NCBI GenBank assembly: GCA_900547455.1
Contig: URGV01000006.1
Location: forward strand, 12,773-76,772
Length of the DNA: 64,000 bases
Source: an uncultured Oscillospiraceae bacterium
GTDB taxonomy: Bacteria; Bacillota; Clostridia; Oscillospirales; Ruminococcaceae
Direction: 5' to 3'
The translations under genes were made by a program, and so were the position numbers. This document shows positions 59,511 through 64,000 of this stretch, piece by piece. Below the pieces are notes generated by a model. The model worked only from the letters and a program-made list of their open reading frames with translations, was not told the DNA's origin and made no database searches. Numbering within the stretch: the first letter of the stretch is position 1; every line of letters starts with the position of its first letter.

Positions 59511-59708
59511 TTACTGTTTCTTCAGAGCAGTAATTTCCCAAAGATCTGTGCTGCTTTTACCTTGCATTCTGGCTGCTTCATATTCTTCGTTCATTTGAAT
59601 ATAGGTCGCAGCCATCACCTCTGGTAACTCTGGTAACTGTTGAATAAGGCGTTCAATAGTTGCCAGAGATTTTTTATCTCTTCTAGTTCTTCCATTTTCA
59701 TCACCCAC
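59511..59708 (-). CDS. Cassette 2 minus-strand gene (65 aa)
   Basis: The GTG start lies inside repeat R2, giving MGDENGRTRRDKKSLATIER then LIQQLPELPEVMAATYIQMN and KSSTDLWEITALKKQ, a small helical charged protein. No known family. It shares only its first residues with cassette 1. Confidence 0.55.
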   Translation of the reverse strand: MGDENGRTRRDKKSLATIERLIQQLPELPEVMAATYIQMNEEYEAARMQGKSSTDLWEITALKKQ

Positions 59709-59753
59709 CCTTCTCTTTTCCCTTCTCCAGTGCTATAATGAAACAACCAGCCC
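59692..59753. repeat. Divergent-promoter repeat R2
   Basis: This 62-bp block is a diverged copy of R1 and R3 (shared CATCACCC, CCCTTCTCTTT, GTGCTATAATGAAAC, ACCAGCCC). It lacks the GGGCT half of the leader hairpin. Confidence 0.75.
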
Positions 59754-59788
59754 ATATAAAGATTGAGTTTTTACAAAGGAGAATCCTA

Positions 59789-60352
59789 ATGTCGACTTTT
59801 TTTCTACTCCTGATTTTCTTTGTTGTAGCGCTTGCCATTCGTGCAATTTTAAACTGGTCGTATCTCAAACAATCTGACAAGTGTATTAAGATTTATGAAG
59901 ACTTTTATCGTAAAAAAATCTCGTCTATTGAGTACATAATTCCTACACTACAAGAGTTATCCCAAAAAGCAGGAATACCATTTGATGAAGCAACCACCCC
60001 GATCAAGGTTCCATCTTCGAGTGATCCTGATTTATATCGCATAATTCAGTATCAGTCATCGTGCTTAGATCAAGTACGCCTGAGAGATCCTTTTGTAATG
60101 GACTCTGTTCATTCAACCATGCTACGAATCAGATCTGTCTTTCAGTCCAGATTCCATGAAACTTTCAGTCCTATTTATTGGATTCAGGTTATTGTTTTTG
60201 CTCCTCAAAAACTTTTGCTATATTTTGACATCCCTGCAACGAGTATCATCAGTAAACTTTTCCAGTTAATCTACTGGATTTTTACTCCTATAGCAATATT
60301 TTACCGTGATACCCTTACTTCTTATCTTCTTGAGTTTCTTGGAAAACTTTAA
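59789..60352 (+). CDS. Cassette 2 plus-strand membrane protein (187 aa)
   Basis: AAAGGAG precedes the ATG. MSTFFLLLIFFVVALAIRAI is an N-terminal anchor; the middle (DPDLYRIIQYQSSCLDQVRL) is soluble, and two further hydrophobic segments lie near the end (YWIQVIVFAPQKLLLYF, LFQLIYWIFTPIAIFY). No known family. Position next to the immunity region suggests superinfection exclusion or another lysogen-expressed trait. Confidence 0.6.
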   Translation: MSTFFLLLIFFVVALAIRAILNWSYLKQSDKCIKIYEDFYRKKISSIEYIIPTLQELSQKAGIPFDEATTPIKVPSSSDPDLYRIIQYQSSCLDQVRLRDPFVMDSVHSTMLRIRSVFQSRFHETFSPIYWIQVIVFAPQKLLLYFDIPATSIISKLFQLIYWIFTPIAIFYRDTLTSYLLEFLGKL

Positions 60353-60505
60353 GATAAAGCGAGTAAGCAATATCGTCGCTGCCGCTTGTCCTTGCTCCGC
60401 CGCTACCTTATGAGCCAAAAGGAGCTGTTCCAAAAGAATATAGGGTACAATCTCTTCCTGTTTCATGGATGGTGATTGTACTTTTTCTTTTTCTTCCACT
60501 TTCAT
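60266..60505 (-). CDS. Cassette 3 minus-strand gene (79 aa)
   Basis: Starts inside repeat R3 with MKVEEKEKVQSPSMKQEEIV and continues with a helical YILLEQLLLAHKVAAEQGQA and a basic tail that overlaps the end of the convergent cassette 2 gene by 87 bp. Its first residues resemble those of the gene at 60813 (GVEEIEKIE). Confidence 0.5.
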   Translation of the reverse strand: MKVEEKEKVQSPSMKQEEIVPYILLEQLLLAHKVAAEQGQAAATILLTRFILKFSKKLKKIRSKGITVKYCYRSKNPVD

Positions 60506-60568
60506 CACCCGCCCTTCTCTTTCCCCTTCCCCCGTGCTATAATGAAACCACCAGCCCCCGCCAGGGCT
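60497..60568. repeat. Divergent-promoter repeat R3
   Basis: A 72-bp block, 71 of 72 bases identical to R1, placed between divergent genes as in the other two cassettes. Confidence 0.85.
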
Positions 60569-60597
60569 GAGTTTCTACTACGAAGGAGGTGAATATA

Positions 60598-60849
60598 ATG
60601 AAAATCCAAGCAAAAATTCACTGTTGTCAGTGTAATTCTGATTATCAGGTTTACTTGCAATCTTTGCAGCACGATTCTCCTATTCATTGCCCAAATTGTG
60701 GAGCAATTATGGACACTGATATGTGGAACATGGTTGTAAATGCAACATATGCTGTCAATGACGTCAACAATCATTTTCAGAAATACCACAGTGAAAGAGA
60801 AGAAAATTTGTTTTATTTAAGTGTTGTATCGTCTGGCAAATCCAAATAG
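60598..60849 (+). CDS. Cassette 3 plus-strand zinc-ribbon protein (83 aa)
   Basis: AAGGAGGTGA lies 7 bases before the ATG. The product has CCQC and CPNCG pairs (IHCCQCNSDYQVYLQSLQHD, IHCPNCGAIMDTDMW) and a helical end. Function unknown. Confidence 0.6.
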   Translation: MKIQAKIHCCQCNSDYQVYLQSLQHDSPIHCPNCGAIMDTDMWNMVVNATYAVNDVNNHFQKYHSEREENLFYLSVVSSGKSK

Positions 60850-61061
60850 TGGCTAAAAAAAAGCACTTTCAACACAAATTGAAACAAATCTTCGACAACC
60901 GCTGGTGATCTGCAGAGATTATTTTTTATGATAACCTCCTTCAGATCACCAGTTATTTTTTGAAAAAAATCTTCACTGGTTTCATCAATTAGTAAATCCC
61001 TTAACCTTTTTATTTCCTGTATTTTCCTCTCTATTTTTTCTATTTCTTCCACCCCCATCAC
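60813..61061 (-). CDS. Small helical protein coupled to Cro-like gene (82 aa)
   Basis: The start (GTG ATG) overlaps the end of the Cro-like gene. MGVEEIEKIERKIQEIKRLR is coiled-coil-like and the C-terminal half (VVEDLFQFVLKVLFFSHYL) is hydrophobic. The first codons resemble the minus-strand gene of cassette 3, so it may be a fourth, diverged member of that gene set. Confidence 0.5.
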   Translation of the reverse strand: MMGVEEIEKIERKIQEIKRLRDLLIDETSEDFFQKITGDLKEVIIKNNLCRSPAVVEDLFQFVLKVLFFSHYLDLPDDTTLK

Positions 61062-61267
61062 CCCACTTTCTCTTCCAGTTTTACAATTTCTGAAATCGGG
61101 ATACCCAAAATATCAGACAGTTTTGTTAAAAGAGAAATATCCATTCGTTTTTGACGTTCTCCATTCTCAATCAAGCAATAGTAACTTTCGGATATGCCAA
61201 GTTTTCTCGCCATGTCTGACATTGTAATTTGCTTGTCTTTTCGTGATTTTCTTAACCATTCCCTCAA
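61058..61267 (-). CDS. XRE-family regulator, Cro-like
   Basis: The 69-residue protein is one helix-turn-helix domain (MSDMARKLGISESYYCLIEN, GERQKRMDISLLTKLSDILG). It is transcribed away from the CI-like gene, as Cro is, and probably opens the early leftward programme. Confidence 0.85.
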   Translation of the reverse strand: MREWLRKSRKDKQITMSDMARKLGISESYYCLIENGERQKRMDISLLTKLSDILGIPISEIVKLEEKVG

Positions 61268-61286
61268 GATTTTTCACCTCTTTCTG

Positions 61287-61391
61287 CTCATATTGTGAAG
61301 TTCATTATTATAATAACTCCAACTTTTCATTATGTCAAGTATTTTCTATTCAATTTGTGAAGTTATCTTTACTTTTCATTTTGCAAAGTTT
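61287..61391. promoter_or_regulatory. Genetic-switch region with four operator-like repeats and divergent promoters
   Basis: Four related sequences of the form TTCATTNTGNNAAGTT occur at about 61287, 61324, 61348 and 61373. TTTACT-17-TATAAT (to 61395) reads right into the CI-like gene; TTGACA-17-TATTAT on the minus strand reads into the Cro-like gene. This is the lysis-lysogeny switch. Confidence 0.75.
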
Positions 61392-61420
61392 ATAATATAC
61401 ATATAAGGCAGGTGTGAATA

Positions 61421-61840
61421 ATGAAAATGCTGCGAACGTTACGAAAAAATAAAGGGTTATCGATGAAAGAATTAGGTGAGATAATCGGTGTTGCTGAAAG
61501 CACTGTCTCGCAATATGAAACCGGGAAAAGAGAGCCTGATTTCGAAACACTTCTAAAATTAGGTGAATATTTTAATGTCACTGTAGATTACCTTCTTAGA
61601 GGCGACTCTCCCTCTAAAACAAAAACGCCCACCCTTACCAAAAAGGATGAGCGCGACATTGCCAAAACGCTGGCCAGTTTGAAAGAAACCCTCGAAAACG
61701 AAGAAGGCTTGATGTTCGACGGCGACCCGATGTCCGACGAAGCCAAGGAGTCCATCCTTGCCGCCATGGAGCTGGGACTGCAGGCCGCCAAGCTGAAAAA
61801 CAAGGAAAAATATACGCCGAAAAAATATAAGAAGGATTGA
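61421..61840 (+). CDS. XRE-family CI-like repressor
   Basis: The 139-residue protein has an N-terminal helix-turn-helix (KGLSMKELGEIIGVAESTVS, QYETGKREPDFETLLKLGEY) and a helical acidic end without a LexA-type protease domain. With the following ImmA-like gene it fits the ICEBs1-type switch, in which the peptidase inactivates the repressor. Confidence 0.88.
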   Translation: MKMLRTLRKNKGLSMKELGEIIGVAESTVSQYETGKREPDFETLLKLGEYFNVTVDYLLRGDSPSKTKTPTLTKKDERDIAKTLASLKETLENEEGLMFDGDPMSDEAKESILAAMELGLQAAKLKNKEKYTPKKYKKD

Positions 61841-61844
61841 TTGC

Positions 61845-62267
61845 ATGATAGAAGCCAAACGAATGGCTCAAAAGTTGATCTCTCGATTCCAGAGCAATGA
61901 TCCCTTCCGGATCGCTGACAGTCTGGATTATATTGTTATATTTGTTTCGCTGCGCGGGATTCGAGGCTTCCACCAGTACGTCCAGCGCAACCATATCATC
62001 TATATCGACAACTCTCTGGATGAGGTGCAGCAGCGCTGGGTCTGTGCCCATGAGCTCGGCCATATTTTCCTGCACCCTCACCTTAATAAAATGTTTATGG
62101 CCAATCACACCTACTCTGTCCAATCCCGCTACGAGGTGGAGGCGGACCGCTTTGCCGCCTGCCTCTGTTACCCCGACTTGCGCGAGGAGTTTGACGGCTG
62201 CTCCTCGGCCCAGATCGCAGAAGTGCTGCAGTTGCCGCTCTCACTCATTGAATATGCTATGAAATAA
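61845..62267 (+). CDS. ImmA/IrrE family metallopeptidase
   Basis: The 140-residue protein has CAHELGHIFLHPHLN with the HExxH-type zinc site near residue 67 and VEADRFAACLCYPD with the third ligand. It lies 5 bases after the repressor gene and likely cleaves it on induction. Confidence 0.9.
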   Translation: MIEAKRMAQKLISRFQSNDPFRIADSLDYIVIFVSLRGIRGFHQYVQRNHIIYIDNSLDEVQQRWVCAHELGHIFLHPHLNKMFMANHTYSVQSRYEVEADRFAACLCYPDLREEFDGCSSAQIAEVLQLPLSLIEYAMK

Positions 62268-62312
62268 AAAAAGACCGCCCTCCGTGCGCCAACACGGAAG
62301 ACGGCCTAGGTT
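62268..62312 (+). terminator. Hairpin between ImmA-like gene and integrase
   Basis: CCGTG/CACGG and outer GCC/GGC halves form a stem; the same structure, with a better outer stem (GACCGC/GCGGTC), occurs in the relic at 15964-15999. It may be an attenuator or terminator controlling integrase. Confidence 0.5.
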
Positions 62313-62410
62313 GCCCCAGCGAAGGAGCCTAATAATAAAATACCCATGTTTATTATAGCACTCCTGCGTTGGGTTGGCAACCGCATACCCAAAAAAGGAG
62401 TGCTATTTTT

Positions 62411-63523
62411 ATGCCAAGACCCAAGAAAGAATCCCCTAACCGGAAAGATGGCCGCTACGAGGTCAAAATCACCATCGGCAGAACCCTGCAGGGCAAGCTG
62501 ATCCGCAAGTCCTTCTACTCCGATGTCAGCAAAGCCGACGCCAAAAAGCAGGCGGAAAAGTGGAAGATTGAGCAGAGGGTTGCTGAACAAACAGGCTCAG
62601 TATTTATCCAAAAGAGGTACACATTTGCCGAGTGGGCTAATAAGTGGCTTGAAACTTATAAACATGGGCAGGTGAAAGAAAGCACTTATCAAAACACCTA
62701 TAAGGACAAAGTTGATAAATACTTAATCCCTTGTTTTGGCATGTCCCTCTTAACTGATATCCGGCCAATTGATATCCAGGCTTTCTACAATCTTTGCGCA
62801 CAGCAGCATTCCTTATCGACCAACAAGAAAATTCAGCTCTGTCTCAATTCCATTTTTGAAACGGCAATCACCAATGACCTTTGCTATAAAAATCCAGCAA
62901 GAGGGCTGTCAATACAATCTAATCTGCCTAAAAAGGAAAAACATATTTTCTCCCAGGAAGAGGCTGATCAAGTTTTAAGTTTTGCTAAATATCATCCCAA
63001 AGGTCTCTCTATTGTGCTGTTACTCTCTTTGGGACTGCGGCGCTCCGAACTGCTCGGTTTAATGTGGAGCGACATTGATCTCCAAAGCCGAACTGTTCAG
63101 ATCCAACGTGCCGTTACTCCTGTTCATAATCGTTCTACTATCGGGCCCCCAAAAACGCCCACCTCAATGCGGATGCTCCCTCTAACCCCAGAACTTTGCA
63201 ACTATCTGCAGCCAATCGCAGCAGACAGCTCCCCTTCCTGCTTTGTCATCGGCGGCAAAGAAACTTTTTGTTCTATCTCCAATTGGATTCATCACTATTT
63301 TGAACCGTTTGTTCGTGATCTTAATAAAAAATTTCCGGATCTTCCTCAACTCACCCCGCACGAATATCGCCATACCTGCGGAACTTTGCTCTATCGGAGG
63401 ACGAAAAATATATATGCCGTTTCAAAATTTCTTGGTCATTCTGATGTCGTTATCACAAGTAAAATATATGTCCACAATGATGTTGAAGCTCTACGAGACG
63501 ACCTATCTGCAGCTGATATTTAG
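62411..63523 (+). CDS. int: Tyrosine recombinase (phage integrase)
   Basis: From the ATG 10 bases after AAAGGAG the product has 370 residues: an N-terminal arm-binding start (DGRYEVKITIGRTLQGKLIR), a SAM-like core-binding domain, and a catalytic domain with LGLRRSELLGL (Arg), HEYRHTCG (HxxR) and HSDVVITSKIYVH (His, nucleophile Tyr). It recombines the tRNA-Gln site 100 bases downstream. Confidence 0.95.
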   Translation: MPRPKKESPNRKDGRYEVKITIGRTLQGKLIRKSFYSDVSKADAKKQAEKWKIEQRVAEQTGSVFIQKRYTFAEWANKWLETYKHGQVKESTYQNTYKDKVDKYLIPCFGMSLLTDIRPIDIQAFYNLCAQQHSLSTNKKIQLCLNSIFETAITNDLCYKNPARGLSIQSNLPKKEKHIFSQEEADQVLSFAKYHPKGLSIVLLLSLGLRRSELLGLMWSDIDLQSRTVQIQRAVTPVHNRSTIGPPKTPTSMRMLPLTPELCNYLQPIAADSSPSCFVIGGKETFCSISNWIHHYFEPFVRDLNKKFPDLPQLTPHEYRHTCGTLLYRRTKNIYAVSKFLGHSDVVITSKIYVHNDVEALRDDLSAADI

Positions 63524-63582
63524 GTACATGTGTCGTCAGCCTGTCGTCAAAAGAAATTTTTACCATTACTTTTAAAAAACAA

Positions 63583-63624
63583 AATCCCCAACAATCCGCA
63601 TAATAAAGCGATTTGTTGGGGATT
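63583..63624. terminator. Bidirectional terminator between integrase and tRNA-Gln
   Basis: AAATCCCCAACAA and TTGTTGGGGATTT pair around a central loop. It ends the integrase transcript and, from the other side, replaces the displaced tRNA terminator at 16315-16360. Confidence 0.85.
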
Positions 63625-63625
63625 T

Positions 63626-63677
63626 CTGGTGGCTGGGCTGGCGGGATTCGAACCCACGGGATGCAGGAGTCAAAGTC
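63626..63677. repeat. attR: phage-restored tRNA-Gln 3' segment
   Basis: Identical over 52 bases to 16362-16413. Integration keeps the tRNA gene whole by supplying this copy. Confidence 0.92.
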
Positions 63678-63705
63678 CTGTGCCTTACCGCTTGGCGACA
63701 GCCCA
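63630..63705 (-). tRNA. tRNA-Gln (UUG)
   Basis: The minus strand folds into a cloverleaf with acceptor TGGGCTG/CAGCCCA, anticodon loop CTTTGAC (UUG), T loop TTCGAAT and encoded CCA. It contains attR. Confidence 0.95.
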
Positions 63706-63743
63706 AAATCCACTGCCACAACCGGCAGAAGATAAAGATATGG

Positions 63744-63781
63744 AAAAGAGACCTTTCAATTTCTTTAAAAGGCCTCTTTTT
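63744..63781. terminator. Terminator-like hairpin between tRNA-His and tRNA-Gln
   Basis: AAAAGAGACCTTT pairs with AAAGGCCTCTTTT with one mismatch. It suggests tRNA-Gln has its own transcript or partial readthrough. Confidence 0.6.
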
Positions 63782-63783
63782 GC

Positions 63784-63861
63784 TGGGGTGGGTGATGAGA
63801 GTCGAACTCATGATCTCCAGAGCCACAATCTGGCGCCCTAACCAACTAGGCCACACCCACC
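63784..63861 (-). tRNA. tRNA-His (GUG)
   Basis: Anticodon loop TTGTGGC, extra G at position -1, T arm ATGAG-TTCGACT-CTCAT, encoded CCA. Confidence 0.95.
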
Positions 63862-63864
63862 ATA

Positions 63865-63941
63865 TGGCGCGCCAAGAGGGACTCGAACCCCCGACCTACT
63901 GCTTAGAAGGCAGTTGCTCTATCCAGCTGAGCTATTGGCGC
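63865..63941 (-). tRNA. tRNA-Arg (UCU)
   Basis: Acceptor GCGCCAA/TTGGCGC, anticodon loop CTTCTAA, T loop TTCGAGT, encoded CCA. Confidence 0.95.
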
Positions 63942-63948
63942 ATTTTTA

Positions 63949-64000
63949 TGGAGCGGGTGATGGGAATCGAACCCACGCGACCAGCTTGGAAGGCTGGGAT
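63949..64000 (-). tRNA. tRNA-Gly (UCC), partial
   Basis: The 3' two-thirds are present up to the window edge: anticodon stem-loop CCAGC-CTTCCAA-GCTGG, T arm and CCA end. Confidence 0.9.

Larger units (their letters stand above)
16362..63677. mobile_element. Complete temperate prophage with contractile tail, integrated in tRNA-Gln
   Basis: The element is flanked by 52-bp direct repeats of the tRNA-Gln 3' part. It contains integrase, Cro/CI-like regulators, an ImmA-like peptidase, a replication initiator, both terminase subunits, portal, protease, capsid, connectors, sheath, tube, tape measure, baseplate, fibres, holin and endolysin. All key structural genes look intact, so it may be inducible, subject to the odd start codons noted for portal and the XkdS-like gene. 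Confidence 0.93.

Overview
The window is a piece of a GC-rich, Gram-positive, spore-forming Firmicutes chromosome carrying one apparently complete temperate phage with a contractile tail. The order rplS, lepB, rbgA, rnhB, yraN, a SpoIVFB-type protease next to a LytM-domain partner, and strong Shine-Dalgarno/sigma-A signals point to class Clostridia, most likely an Oscillospiraceae (cluster IV) gut anaerobe. The genus cannot be fixed from sequence alone.

Region 1 (1-15.5 kb) is chromosome: a metalloprotease fragment, an M19 dipeptidase, the yraN-rnhB-rbgA-lepB-rplS cluster, a fused B12-type radical SAM/DUF2344 protein, a GNAT enzyme, a sporulation-type protease pair, two tandem amidohydrolases, a RibD-C-like reductase and a CyuA-like cysteine desulfidase. 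Region 2 (15.5-16.36 kb) is a graveyard: a C-terminal scrap resembling the phage's own Cys-rich proteins, an IS3 transposase scrap, and an internally deleted copy of the phage integrase end. An older relative of the resident phage probably sat here.

Region 3 (16.36-63.68 kb) is the prophage, bounded by a 52-bp perfect direct repeat that is the 3' two-thirds of tRNA-Gln(UUG). From left to right it holds a ROCO (LRR-Roc-COR) GTPase cargo gene; then on the minus strand, read from the right, an accessory/replication block, TerS/TerL, portal-MuF fusion, protease, capsid, connectors, sheath, tube, chaperone, tape measure, baseplate, fibres and lysis genes. A YafQ/DinJ-like toxin-antitoxin pair and a three-gene small-ORF operon are inserted on the opposite strand. 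The right end has accessory cassettes, Cro/CI-like regulators, an ImmA-like peptidase and the integrase.

The most unusual content is in the tail-fibre zone (22-29.7 kb): a radical SAM/SPASM enzyme directly upstream of the first of three Cys-rich 'CXXX-repeat' proteins, with two paralogous helper proteins, a duplicated fibre-tip domain, and a 10-base homopolymer in a small leader ORF that could switch translational coupling to one copy. This looks like a phage-borne peptide-modification system serving the virion tail. A second unusual structure (58.6-61.1 kb) is an array of three divergent gene cassettes, each centred on a near-identical 62-72-bp promoter block. Region 4 (63.6-64 kb) is a tRNA cluster: Gln, His, Arg and a partial Gly.
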